Origin: Haemophilus_D parainfluenzae_AD
Lineage (GTDB): Bacteria > Pseudomonadota > Gammaproteobacteria > Enterobacterales > Pasteurellaceae
Assembly: GCF_001679325.1 (NCBI RefSeq)
Contig: NZ_LZMX01000029.1
DNA: 64,000 bases
Strand: one strand, 5' to 3'
Shown here: piece by piece, positions 1 through 8,225 of the stretch
How positions within the stretch are numbered: the first letter of the stretch is position 1
How the letters are laid out: every line of letters starts with the position of its first letter
The notes under the pieces: model-generated
The model's input: only the letters and a program-made list of their open reading frames with translations
Databases searched by the model: none
Told to the model about the DNA's origin: nothing
Made by a program: the position numbers and the translations under genes

Positions 1-236
1 AAGAAAAGTGAAACTAAAAAATAAAAAGTAGTCATAGAAAAAATAACTTTATTCTGCTTCACCACATCTAAGAAAATTACTCTCTTGTAGAGTAAATAAC
101 ACAAAAATAATATACTAAAAACTAATAATGCCGTTGAACCGTAATTATATCCTTTAGGAAACATCAAAAGTAAAGTAAAAAATAAAAATATTGATGCATT
201 AATAAATAACTTTGGGAAAATTCCTATATTAAGCAT
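1..236 (-). CDS. O-antigen ligase/polymerase-like membrane protein, N-terminal part (runs off the window)
   Basis: The minus strand stays open from an ATG at 236 to the window edge, giving about 78 residues without a stop. They begin MLNIGIFPKLF and are strongly hydrophobic, with a first membrane segment followed by FPKGYNYGSTALL and a second segment. A hydrophobic start with an FPKG-Y-YGS loop resembles Haemophilus WaaL-type O-antigen ligases, but too little is visible to be firm. The start lies 6 bases after the stop of the dehydratase gene, so it is the next gene of the same O-antigen operon. If it is the ligase, it would join the finished polymer to lipid A-core in the periplasm. A second Wzy-type protein is the main alternative. 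Confidence 0.6.
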   Translation of the reverse strand, partial: MLNIGIFPKLFINASIFLFFTLLLMFPKGYNYGSTALLVFSILFLCYLLYKRVIFLDVVKQNKVIFSMTTFYFLVSLF

Positions 237-242
237 AATATC

Positions 243-2138
243 TTAATCCTTATATAATACATCTACAATTTCTGTAGTCGGTTTAAAGCCCGTAGGCGCA
301 TTTAGTAATGTTTGACGAATAGCCATATAATTGGCATCTCGGCAAGAACGCTCTAATTCAGACAACACGTCAGATAATTGCTCAAACGGTAAATAAACCT
401 CTTCAGCTGTCATAATACGGGGATGGGTTGTTTTACAAACATTATCTCCGCCAATTAACAATTCTTCATACAGCTTCTCTCCTGGACGCAACCCCGTATA
501 AGTAATTTCAATATCACCTTTCGGGTTGTTTTCATCCTTAACTGAGAGTCCTGATAATTGAATTAAGTTTTTAGCTAAATCCACTATTTTAACTGGCTCT
601 CCCATATCTAAAATGAAAACATCACCACCCTTTGCCATTGCTCCAGCCTGAATAACAAGCTGAGCTGCTTCAGGAATAGTCATAAAATAGCGAATAATAT
701 CAGGATGTGTAATAGTAATAGGACCACCTTTTAGAATTTGCTTTCTAAACAATGGAATAACTGACCCTGATGACCCCAATACATTACCAAAACGAACCAT
801 GCTGAAACAAGTCTGGTAGTCCTTCAATTGCTCTGATAATGCCTGCAAGCAGAGTTCAGCCATACGCTTGCTCGCACCCATTACATTTGTTGGGCGAACA
901 GCCTTATCTGTTGAAATAAGAACAAAAGACTTAACACCATGTTCGGCCGCACATCTTGCAACATTATATGTACCAAATACATTATTTTGCACACCTTCAA
1001 TCATATTATACTCAACCAAAGGAACATGCTTATATGCTGCAGCATGATAAATAGTATCAATACTAAAATGAGATAAAACACGATCTAATCGTTCAATATC
1101 TTGCACATTTCCTAAAACAGGATAAATTTTAGTGTTTGTAATATTATTTTTCTTCGCAATCTCTAATAACTCTTGATGAATGGAATAAAGAGAAAATTCT
1201 GAAAGTTCAAATAAAATTAAAGCATTTGGCTCATTTAAAATAATTTGACGACATAATTCTGAACCAATCGAACCACCTGCTCCTGTTACCATTACGGTTT
1301 TATGAAGAATATTCTTTTGCAATAAATCTTTATTTGGCAATACTGGTTCACGCCCCAATAAATCTTCAATATTAACTTCTCGCAATTCATCAATTTTTGC
1401 ATTTCCTTGCAAGATGTCTTCCATATCCGGAATGGTCTGCACCTTAATTTTTAGAGGAATTAAACTATCGATAATCGCCTTACGCTTACTACGTGATGCG
1501 CTAGGAATTGCAAGTAAAATAACTTTAACATTATATTTTTGAACAAGTTTTGAAATATCATTTGGCGAAAATATTTTATTTCCTAAAAGATAATTCCCAT
1601 GTAGCTTAGTGTTATCATCAATAAATCCACGAATGCGATAGCGATAAGCATGTTTAAGTAACACAGCTAGTTGACGCCCTGTTGCACCGGCGCCATAAAT
1701 CAAAACAGATTCATTATCTTTATCTAAAATTAAACTAACATAATAGCGAACCAGCATTCTTGCACTACCACATAGCAAGAATACATAAGAAAAATAAATA
1801 ATAGGAACTGTTCGAGGTATATCTGAACCAATGAAGAAAGAAAAGAAAATAAGGCTAACAGCTGAAACAAAAGCCCCTCCAGCCACCATTGCTAAAGCCT
1901 TAAAAGAAATGTAACGCAGTACTGCTCGATACAGCCCTAATTTGATAAAAGTAAAAAGAGTTATAAGTATTGTACATAGTAACGTCATCCAGATTTCAGT
2001 GTTATCAAAAGCTACAATCCCACCCAATCTAGTCCAATACGCAAGGAAAAAGGAGGAAATAAGCAAGATAATATCAATAAAAAGACTTATAACTCTTTTC
2101 GTTGATCTTGACATTCCGAATATAAACGAATACATCAT
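243..2138 (-). CDS. WbpM/CapD-type nucleoside-diphosphate-sugar 4,6-dehydratase, membrane-anchored
   Basis: This 631-residue enzyme should convert UDP-HexNAc (probably UDP-GlcNAc) to a 4-keto-6-deoxy sugar for the O-antigen. The N-terminus has about four membrane helices, followed by a first Rossmann domain (GAGATG near 149-154) and a catalytic SDR domain (TGAGGSIGS near 285-293). Where classical SDRs have Tyr-x3-Lys, this protein has Met420-x3-Lys424 after STDK, the Ser-Met-Lys arrangement known from WbpM. An upstream in-frame TTG at 2159 is possible. I chose the ATG at 2138 because AAGGA sits 7 bases before it. Its neighbours, an aminotransferase and a phosphoglycosyl transferase, fit a pathway to a 4-amino-4,6-dideoxy-HexNAc. 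The family assignment is firm; the exact sugar is inferred. Confidence 0.9.
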   Translation of the reverse strand: MMYSFIFGMSRSTKRVISLFIDIILLISSFFLAYWTRLGGIVAFDNTEIWMTLLCTILITLFTFIKLGLYRAVLRYISFKALAMVAGGAFVSAVSLIFFSFFIGSDIPRTVPIIYFSYVFLLCGSARMLVRYYVSLILDKDNESVLIYGAGATGRQLAVLLKHAYRYRIRGFIDDNTKLHGNYLLGNKIFSPNDISKLVQKYNVKVILLAIPSASRSKRKAIIDSLIPLKIKVQTIPDMEDILQGNAKIDELREVNIEDLLGREPVLPNKDLLQKNILHKTVMVTGAGGSIGSELCRQIILNEPNALILFELSEFSLYSIHQELLEIAKKNNITNTKIYPVLGNVQDIERLDRVLSHFSIDTIYHAAAYKHVPLVEYNMIEGVQNNVFGTYNVARCAAEHGVKSFVLISTDKAVRPTNVMGASKRMAELCLQALSEQLKDYQTCFSMVRFGNVLGSSGSVIPLFRKQILKGGPITITHPDIIRYFMTIPEAAQLVIQAGAMAKGGDVFILDMGEPVKIVDLAKNLIQLSGLSVKDENNPKGDIEITYTGLRPGEKLYEELLIGGDNVCKTTHPRIMTAEEVYLPFEQLSDVLSELERSCRDANYMAIRQTLLNAPTGFKPTTEIVDVLYKD

Positions 2139-2172
2139 AGTAACATCCTTAAAAGGCAACCTAAATAATTAT

Positions 2173-2784
2173 CTATCGTACAATTTTCAATACTGTTAAC
2201 AATATAATCTTAAAATATTCAAATAAATTCTTATTATTAATATATTTCATATTATATTTAATCTTCTCTGGCATGATCTCTTCAATATAAGTCTTTTCAG
2301 GATCATTAGACTTCCCTAAAATTTCATTTTCATCCATATATTCAATTGAGGCATAATCTGTAATACCCGGTTTTACAGAAAGTACTTTTTGTTGTTCATC
2401 AGTATAAAGTTCAACATATTTTCTTACTTCTGGACGAGGACCAACTAAACTCATATCACCAAGCAGTACATTAATCAGTTGCGGTAACTCGTCAAGTTTA
2501 TATTTACGAATAAAATAACCTGAACGGGTAATTCTAGGATCTCGCCCCCCTACAGTGATTAACCCCTTTTTATCAGCATCAACTACCATCGAGCGAAACT
2601 TAAACAGGCCAAAATCGATATCATTCTGTCCAACTCGCACTTGCTTATAAAAGACGGGCCCTTTTGAATCAATCTTAATCCAAATGGCTAATACAATGAA
2701 AATAGGGGCTAGAACAACTAGCCCAACTAAACTTAGAATAAAATCAAAAAAACGAATCACTTTACTTAACCTTATTATAGGCAT
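2173..2784 (-). CDS. Short monotopic phosphoglycosyl transferase (initiating sugar-1-phosphate transferase, PglC/WcaJ-like)
   Basis: This 203-residue protein should transfer a sugar-1-phosphate from a UDP-sugar to undecaprenyl phosphate, starting the O-antigen repeat. It has one hydrophobic re-entrant segment (about residues 12-34), then GPVFYKQVRVG, KFRSM, a Lys-Leu-Asp-Glu-Leu-Pro-Gln stretch carrying the catalytic Asp-Glu, and MSLVGPRPE. It is the short PglC-like form, without the four extra helices of WbaP/WcaJ. The reading frame overlaps the aminotransferase gene by 23 bases from the ATG at 2784. A GTG at 2760, just after the aminotransferase stop and preceded by AAGG, would give the more family-typical start (V/M)IRFFDFILSL and may be the real one. 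PglC relatives prefer diamino-trideoxy sugars, which fits the flanking genes. Confidence 0.9.
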   Translation of the reverse strand: MPIIRLSKVIRFFDFILSLVGLVVLAPIFIVLAIWIKIDSKGPVFYKQVRVGQNDIDFGLFKFRSMVVDADKKGLITVGGRDPRITRSGYFIRKYKLDELPQLINVLLGDMSLVGPRPEVRKYVELYTDEQQKVLSVKPGITDYASIEYMDENEILGKSNDPEKTYIEEIMPEKIKYNMKYINNKNLFEYFKIILLTVLKIVR

Positions 2785-3973
2785 TCACAACAGTTTCAAT
2801 TACAAATTTAACTTGCTCATCTGTTAATTGAGGATAAATAGGAAGAGAAATCTCACATTTATAGTTATTATATGCTTGCGGATAATCCTCAATCTTATAA
2901 CCTAGATTCTTAAATAAAGTGAGCATTGGCATTGGGATAAAGTGAACATTTACAGCCACTTCACTCTTAGCAATTTCATCAATCATTGCATCTCGTTGCG
3001 CTTCAGTAAAATCTTTAATACGTAAAGCATATAAGTGATATGAAGTTTCTTTTTCGCCTTGTTTCGATGGCGGCAAAATTGCCCAATCATATTGTTTAAA
3101 TGCTTCGCCATAAGTATCAAAAACACGTTTACGTTCTTTCAATAAATCTTCATAAATACGAATTTGTGCTAAGCCGATCGCAGCATTCACATCGGCCATA
3201 TTAATTTTCATACCTAGTCCAGTAATATCATAGCGCCAGCCACCAGCTTTACTCTTAGAGAACGCATCTTTAGTTTGACAGTTTAATGCCATTTGTCGAA
3301 GCTCACCATAGAGTTTTGCATTATCAAAAGGTGCTGGTAAGTTAATGCAAATCGCACCACCTTCAGCTGTAGTAACATTTTTTACGGCATGTAGTGAGAA
3401 AATAGCAATATCAGTTTCACTTCCTGTTCTCATGCCCTTTTTGTACCAAGCACCTAAAGAGTGCGCAGCATCATTTAATACTAAAATACGGCCAAGTTTT
3501 TCTTGATTTTCGCTTTCAGCCTTAAAGAGCGGTCGAATTTCTGATGATTTCACTAAATCCATAATCTCATCATAATCGCAAGGGAACCCCGCAATATCAA
3601 CAGGCATAATAGCTTTCGTTCTTGGTGTAATTGCTTTTTTAATCGCATCCAAAGAAATATTAAAATCTTCTGAAGTATCCACCATTACTGGTTTGGCTCC
3701 TGCATGTAACACCGCTAAAGCTGTTGCACTATAAGTGTAAGCAGGTACAATCACCTCATCACCTTCTTTTACGCCGAACCAACGAAGCATCATAATCGCT
3801 GCAGAAGTCCAAGAGTTTACACAAAGCACTTCTTTGGCCCCTGAGAATTGTTTAATTTCTTCTTCTAAAGCTTTCACTTTAGGTCCCGTGGTAATCCAGC
3901 CTGAACGTAAAGAATCTACAACTTCATTGATCACATCTTCATTAACATATGGTGGGGAAAATGGAATTTTCAT
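2762..3973 (-). CDS. DegT/DnrJ/EryC1/StrS-family PLP sugar aminotransferase
   Basis: This 403-residue pyridoxal-phosphate enzyme should aminate the C4 keto group of the 4-keto-6-deoxy nucleotide sugar made by the neighbouring dehydratase. Family features include IPFSPPYV at the start, GWITTGPKVKALEEE, the cofactor region VNSWTSAA, VPAYTYSATA, and SLHAVKN around residues 193-199, whose lysine forms the Schiff base with PLP. The length is normal for the family. The gene is followed at once by the phosphoglycosyl transferase, and about 50 bases separate it from wzx upstream. A dehydratase, aminotransferase and PglC-like set suggests a QuiNAc4N- or FucNAc4N-type residue. No N-acetyltransferase is seen, so the 4-amino group may stay free. 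Which stereoisomer is made cannot be read from the sequence. Confidence 0.93.
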   Translation of the reverse strand: MKIPFSPPYVNEDVINEVVDSLRSGWITTGPKVKALEEEIKQFSGAKEVLCVNSWTSAAIMMLRWFGVKEGDEVIVPAYTYSATALAVLHAGAKPVMVDTSEDFNISLDAIKKAITPRTKAIMPVDIAGFPCDYDEIMDLVKSSEIRPLFKAESENQEKLGRILVLNDAAHSLGAWYKKGMRTGSETDIAIFSLHAVKNVTTAEGGAICINLPAPFDNAKLYGELRQMALNCQTKDAFSKSKAGGWRYDITGLGMKINMADVNAAIGLAQIRIYEDLLKERKRVFDTYGEAFKQYDWAILPPSKQGEKETSYHLYALRIKDFTEAQRDAMIDEIAKSEVAVNVHFIPMPMLTLFKNLGYKIEDYPQAYNNYKCEISLPIYPQLTDEQVKFVIETVVNAYNKVK

Positions 3974-4023
3974 GTTTTTATCCTTTAAATAAACTTAATT
4001 TTTTATGGAAATATTTTATCATA

Positions 4024-5475
4024 TTAAAAACGCTTGATAAAATAACTTATTTTTTTTACACAAAGTAAAACCAGTTCTTCTTTGAGAAGGTACAAAGTTA
4101 ACAAATAAGATAAACCTCCGATAAAAAACGATAGAGATATGCTCATTGTATATGTTAAATCTAAGGTTGACACCCTATATATTGGAGCCAACATAATTAA
4201 ACTAGCGATAAAATACTTAAAAAACCTGAAAGAAAATAAATTAATACTCGTAATAAAACGACGACAGTAAAAATATAACAATAAAGCCTTTAATAATTCA
4301 GAAAATATTGCTGATATAACAACACCATTTTCTCTATATATAGGGATAAATAAAAAATTTAATATAATATTAATTAAAAGCGTAATAAAAATCACCAAAG
4401 AATAAATTTTTTCTTTATTATAAGAATAGAGTATCTGAAGACCAAAAAAATTATTTACAGCAACAAGGAGTATAGTCAAAGAAAAATATCTAAATGGTTC
4501 CTGAGCATCTAAAAAAGACTCACTAGATAACATTAAAGTTATATCCTTTGACATTGCCATAATATAACAAATAATAGGCAATGCGAAAAATAGTATATAC
4601 TGCAAAGAAAGAACTGAGTATTTATCCACAACATCATAATCTCGCTGATTTATAGCTTGAACAACTTTTGGCATTAACACAGGAACTAATAATGTAACCA
4701 ATACTATAATAAAATAAATAACTTGATTAGGTATAGAAAAAAAAGCCACTCTATCGGGATAATAACTTGAAAGCATGACAACATTTAACTGATTATAAAT
4801 AATTATAGAAATACTACCAACAAAGATCGTTAAAAGCGGTCTAATATGTCTCCTTAAGTCTAACTTTCTAAAATCAATTCTAAAGTTAATCCTTTTAGGT
4901 AAAAATAAAATATTTAAAATACCCATCCCCCCCTCAATAGATGTATATAGTATAACGTAAAGAATAAAATCATTTTCATCATGAACTAACAACAATAATA
5001 ATATGGCAACAACAAAGCGAACAATAACAAATCTAATTGTAATAAAAGTTTGCTCTTCTATTCCAATATAAAACCAATTTATGCCTAAATTCATAAGTAA
5101 AATATTTATACTCATAATAAGCAACAATGTCTTTATATTAGAGAAGAAACCAAACCCATATATCATCAGAAATAGTACAACATAACCAATGAGAGTTGTA
5201 ATAAATATAATAAGGAGAAGCTCTATTGTAGAATACGATAGCCTTTCCTTATTATTTGATACTAATGCTGTCTCTCTTATACCATAATTATTAATCCCTA
5301 ATGATGCTATAGAAGAAATATACAATATAATTGTATTTGCATAATCTATCTCTCCAATCTCCACTGGAGAAAAAATATTAGTTGAAAACTTTAAAAGAAA
5401 GAAGGTGAACACTCCTCCTATGAGGATTCTTAGCATTCTCATAATAAAATTAATTGTTATACTTACATCCTTCAC
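4024..5475 (-). CDS. wzx: O-antigen flippase Wzx (MOP superfamily)
   Basis: This 483-residue polytopic membrane protein with about 12-14 hydrophobic helices should flip the undecaprenyl-linked repeat unit across the inner membrane. The motifs GEIDYANTIILYISSIASLGINNYG and a following short loop are typical of Wzx-type polysaccharide exporters. The start is a GTG at 5475 that overlaps the TAG stop of wzy by one base and has GAGG 9 bases upstream. Translational coupling to wzy is therefore likely. An ATG 11 codons further in is a weaker alternative. The gene is very AT-rich and contains a run of seven G (coding strand) at 4927-4933. Substrate specificity cannot be inferred. Confidence 0.88.
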   Translation of the reverse strand: MKDVSITINFIMRMLRILIGGVFTFFLLKFSTNIFSPVEIGEIDYANTIILYISSIASLGINNYGIRETALVSNNKERLSYSTIELLLIIFITTLIGYVVLFLMIYGFGFFSNIKTLLLIMSINILLMNLGINWFYIGIEEQTFITIRFVIVRFVVAILLLLLVHDENDFILYVILYTSIEGGMGILNILFLPKRINFRIDFRKLDLRRHIRPLLTIFVGSISIIIYNQLNVVMLSSYYPDRVAFFSIPNQVIYFIIVLVTLLVPVLMPKVVQAINQRDYDVVDKYSVLSLQYILFFALPIICYIMAMSKDITLMLSSESFLDAQEPFRYFSLTILLVAVNNFFGLQILYSYNKEKIYSLVIFITLLINIILNFLFIPIYRENGVVISAIFSELLKALLLYFYCRRFITSINLFSFRFFKYFIASLIMLAPIYRVSTLDLTYTMSISLSFFIGGLSYLLTLYLLKEELVLLCVKKISYFIKRF

Positions 5476-6638
5476 TACCCAAGTCCTCTTTCTTTATCAA
5501 ACTCATCTATAATATACTTTCTTTTATCATAAGAATCTTCTTGAAATAATATATTTTTATATTCTAAATATGGAAATTTATTAATTGTGTACATTACTCT
5601 TGAAGATGTTAAAATTAAAAATAATAACAAAAAAAACATTTTCAAATACGACCTTATGCTTTTAATCAAAACAGGAATTAATATCCAAAAAGTAAACATA
5701 AAAGTTAAAACATAAACTCTAAACCAAACCACCAAAAAACCAACTGTATATATAGAAATCAACCAAGATAAAATATATATATTATATATAAACCTTATAT
5801 TATCAGAAAATCCAATTATTCGTTTTCTAAACAACAAGATAGGGAAAGAAAGTAAAATAGGAAGAGATAACCGTTTCCATGCATCAAAATATGTACCAAC
5901 ATAATGTTCAGTATGAGCATAATAATATAGTTTATCTACTACTCCAAAATTTCTAAAAATATCAATGTTAGAAAGAAATTCAGAAAAAAACACTATTGGT
6001 GAAATATTAAGCAAGAAAAGAGTTATCCCAATTAAGAATAAAAAATAAATTAGAAAATCCCTATTTATAATACTAGAAGTAGCTTTTTTAGAAAAAAGAT
6101 AATGGTATAAGAAATACACTATCCATAAAAGAATAGCCATTTTATGAAAAAGAATTCCGATCAACATACATATAGTATATGACTTTAGCTCTCTATTCTT
6201 GATAAACTCCAGAGAATATAAAAAAATTATCAATAGAAAATTATGTCTAATGGTTTCAATCTGAATATTTAATGCTGATATAGAAATACATAACCATAAG
6301 GAAAGTATAGGATAAGGAGAATACCTCCTGAAAATCTTAAAGAGAAAAAAACTTTGTAAAAAAGTAATTATAAAAATAAAAATAAAAAAATCTAAATCTA
6401 AATATCTGAAAATATCAACTAGAACTGAGTATCCAATCTCAAATGTATCATGTTCATTATATTGATAATTTGCATAATAATTAATAACATCCCAGCCAAC
6501 AAAGCCTCTAAAACCAAAAAAGAATAAGTAAATAAAAAAAACAAAAGGATAGAGTAGCTTATTTACTCTACCTTCTGTGTAAACCTCTGTGAAACAAAAA
6601 AAAATTAATAAGGTAAAAAAAACATAATATGGAAGCAT
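5475..6638 (-). CDS. wzy: O-antigen polymerase Wzy, EpsG-like
   Basis: This 387-residue protein is almost entirely hydrophobic, with about 10 membrane helices. It carries the FGFRGFVGWDVINYY stretch near residues 41-55 that marks EpsG-family polysaccharide polymerases. In a Wzx/Wzy pathway it would polymerise undecaprenyl-linked repeat units at the periplasmic face. It lies between the cytidylyltransferase gene, 3 bases away, and wzx, which it overlaps by one base. A run of nine T in the coding strand (plus-strand A at 6596-6604) near codons 12-14 is a possible slippage site. The family call rests on topology, the FRG-GWD motif and position next to wzx and wzz. Residue-level function is not established for the family. 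Confidence 0.82.
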   Translation of the reverse strand: MLPYYVFFTLLIFFCFTEVYTEGRVNKLLYPFVFFIYLFFFGFRGFVGWDVINYYANYQYNEHDTFEIGYSVLVDIFRYLDLDFFIFIFIITFLQSFFLFKIFRRYSPYPILSLWLCISISALNIQIETIRHNFLLIIFLYSLEFIKNRELKSYTICMLIGILFHKMAILLWIVYFLYHYLFSKKATSSIINRDFLIYFLFLIGITLFLLNISPIVFFSEFLSNIDIFRNFGVVDKLYYYAHTEHYVGTYFDAWKRLSLPILLSFPILLFRKRIIGFSDNIRFIYNIYILSWLISIYTVGFLVVWFRVYVLTFMFTFWILIPVLIKSIRSYLKMFFLLLFLILTSSRVMYTINKFPYLEYKNILFQEDSYDKRKYIIDEFDKERGLG

Positions 6639-6641
6639 AAA

Positions 6642-7340
6642 TTAATCTTCATAGATTGCTTTAAGCATTTTATAGTCAATAGGAGTCGTCACTTTAATAT
6701 TAGTCGTATCACCTAATACTAAATGTAATGGATAACCGTAATAGTGCATCATTGAAGCACTATCAATAAAATCTAATCTAGAATCTTGAATAGCTTTAGT
6801 ATGTGCATCCAAAATATTCTTTAATAAAAAAGATTGAGGTGCTTTAGCCATAACACATTTCTTGCGATCCAGAATATTAATTATTTTATTATCATCTTCT
6901 CTAATCTCAACTACGGTCTCTATTGCTTGCGAATACGTTATTGCACTACCTTTTGATTTAACCATATCAATATTATCGCAAATAAGCTTCTCATCAATTA
7001 ATGGGCGAACACCATCATGAATTAATACCACATCATTCTTACTATTTGAATACTTACTAGCTTCCAGTAATCCAAAATATTGGGATTGTTGAGGATTAAT
7101 ACCACCAGGAATAACTTTTACAACTTTAGTAATATTATTATTAGCTATCGCCTGACTAAGATAATCTACCCATGATTCTAAACAAACACAGATAATCTTG
7201 TCGATATCACCCGAACGCTCAAATACATCCAATGTATGAATAATTATCTCTTTATTTCTAACTTTTAGAAATTGTTTAGGAATATCTTTATTTCCCATTC
7301 TCTGCCCGGTTCCGCCTGCAAAAATTATCGCAATGTTCAT
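6642..7340 (-). CDS. TarI/IspD-like cytidylyltransferase (probable CDP-polyol synthase)
   Basis: This 232-residue nucleotidyltransferase has the IspD/TarI signature FAGGTGQRMG near residues 8-17, followed by PKQFL, IIIHTLDVF and HDGVRPL, and a C-terminal region of normal length. The AGGTG-RMG then PKQFL then III-HT pattern is closer to ribitol-5-phosphate cytidylyltransferases (TarI, Bcs1) than to housekeeping IspD of the MEP pathway. Its setting in an O-antigen operon, next to a LicD transferase, points the same way. The likely reaction is CTP plus a polyol phosphate giving a CDP-polyol. Its ATG overlaps the LicD stop by one base (TAATG), so the two are probably translated together. The polyol (ribitol, glycerol or another) is not known. 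Confidence 0.85.
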   Translation of the reverse strand: MNIAIIFAGGTGQRMGNKDIPKQFLKVRNKEIIIHTLDVFERSGDIDKIICVCLESWVDYLSQAIANNNITKVVKVIPGGINPQQSQYFGLLEASKYSNSKNDVVLIHDGVRPLIDEKLICDNIDMVKSKGSAITYSQAIETVVEIREDDNKIINILDRKKCVMAKAPQSFLLKNILDAHTKAIQDSRLDFIDSASMMHYYGYPLHLVLGDTTNIKVTTPIDYKMLKAIYED

Positions 7341-8224
7341 TATTTTTCCCCCTTCAAATAATAAATACCCTTATAATTCAGATATGAATTTTCTGTATCA
7401 ATAAATACTGTCTTATGTTTAGGTTTTCTAGAATTTTTATCTGGCAAAGACATATAATCTCCAAAGCAAGATTTTAAATACTGATCATAACCTGTGGGTA
7501 CAGGGAAAAAACTATCTTCAAATTTAACATCAATCGTTTTATCAAAAATAGATAAATCATGATATCGGAATAATGCCTTAACGTTTGTGACTAACTCTAC
7601 CATTTTTGTTGTTTTATCAGTCTTATTAATAATCATCAATTTCTCAAAAAATTTAGCAATTCTATATTTAAATGCTCTTCCTGGTACACTAGCTAAAATT
7701 ACTAATGTTAAAAAATACATAAATTTCCCTTGATTTCTTGCAGGTCTCTGAACAATAAATAAATCGTATAGAATAGCACTAATAGTTTGTTTAAATCGCC
7801 CTAATTTACTAGCTGCGACATAATCCATGGGCATAATATCTAAATAGAAGCCATGCATTATATTTTCATCTTTTGAGTGCTCGTTAATGAATGTTGTTCT
7901 GAGGTCATGTAATCCGATACACGTAAAATGGTAGTTTTCTCGTGATGTTGTTTGAGCCAAAGCATAATGAGGATTCACATTATTATTTTTAAACAATTCT
8001 ATAAATTTTTCATAATCCTCCCTTGGCATAAAAACATCAATGTCATCATCCCATGGAATGATTCCCCCCTCTCGTATAGCTCCAATCATAGAGCCACCAG
8101 CAAGCCAATATTTTAAATTATGCTTTTTGCAAAAAGAATCATAAAACTTCAATAACTCCAATAATTTCTCTTGTACCACCCTAAGTTCTTGATAACTCGC
8201 ATCTTCGATATTAAATAACTGCAT
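7340..8224 (-). CDS. LicD-family phosphotransferase
   Basis: This 294-residue LicD/fukutin-related protein has the family core YWLAGGSMIGAIREGG followed by PWDDDIDVFM around residues 39-65. Its Asp cluster binds the metal in this nucleotidyltransferase-fold group. LicD proteins transfer phosphocholine or polyol phosphates from CDP donors to sugars. The adjacent TarI-like gene suggests the CDP-polyol as donor. The frame can be extended 11 codons upstream. I chose the ATG at 8224 because AAGG lies 8 bases before it and it falls 1 base after the SDR stop. No licA, licB, licC or CAAT repeats are present, so phosphocholine addition is less likely. Confidence 0.87.
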   Translation of the reverse strand: MQLFNIEDASYQELRVVQEKLLELLKFYDSFCKKHNLKYWLAGGSMIGAIREGGIIPWDDDIDVFMPREDYEKFIELFKNNNVNPHYALAQTTSRENYHFTCIGLHDLRTTFINEHSKDENIMHGFYLDIMPMDYVAASKLGRFKQTISAILYDLFIVQRPARNQGKFMYFLTLVILASVPGRAFKYRIAKFFEKLMIINKTDKTTKMVELVTNVKALFRYHDLSIFDKTIDVKFEDSFFPVPTGYDQYLKSCFGDYMSLPDKNSRKPKHKTVFIDTENSYLNYKGIYYLKGEK

Positions 8225-8225
8225 C

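Noticed and set aside
1942..2199. Plus-strand open frame of 85 codons opposite the dehydratase gene
   Set aside because: It lies antisense to the membrane helices of a well-supported gene, has no family features, and is explained by AT-rich antisense sequence.
6642..7340. IspD of the MEP isoprenoid pathway
   Set aside because: The position in the O-antigen operon and the TarI-like AGGTG-RMG/PKQFL pattern favour a polyol-phosphate enzyme; ispF, the usual ispD partner, is absent.
7340..8224. LicD as part of a phase-variable phosphocholine (lic1) locus
   Set aside because: No licA, licB or licC and no CAAT-type tetranucleotide repeats are present; the neighbour is a TarI-like cytidylyltransferase.
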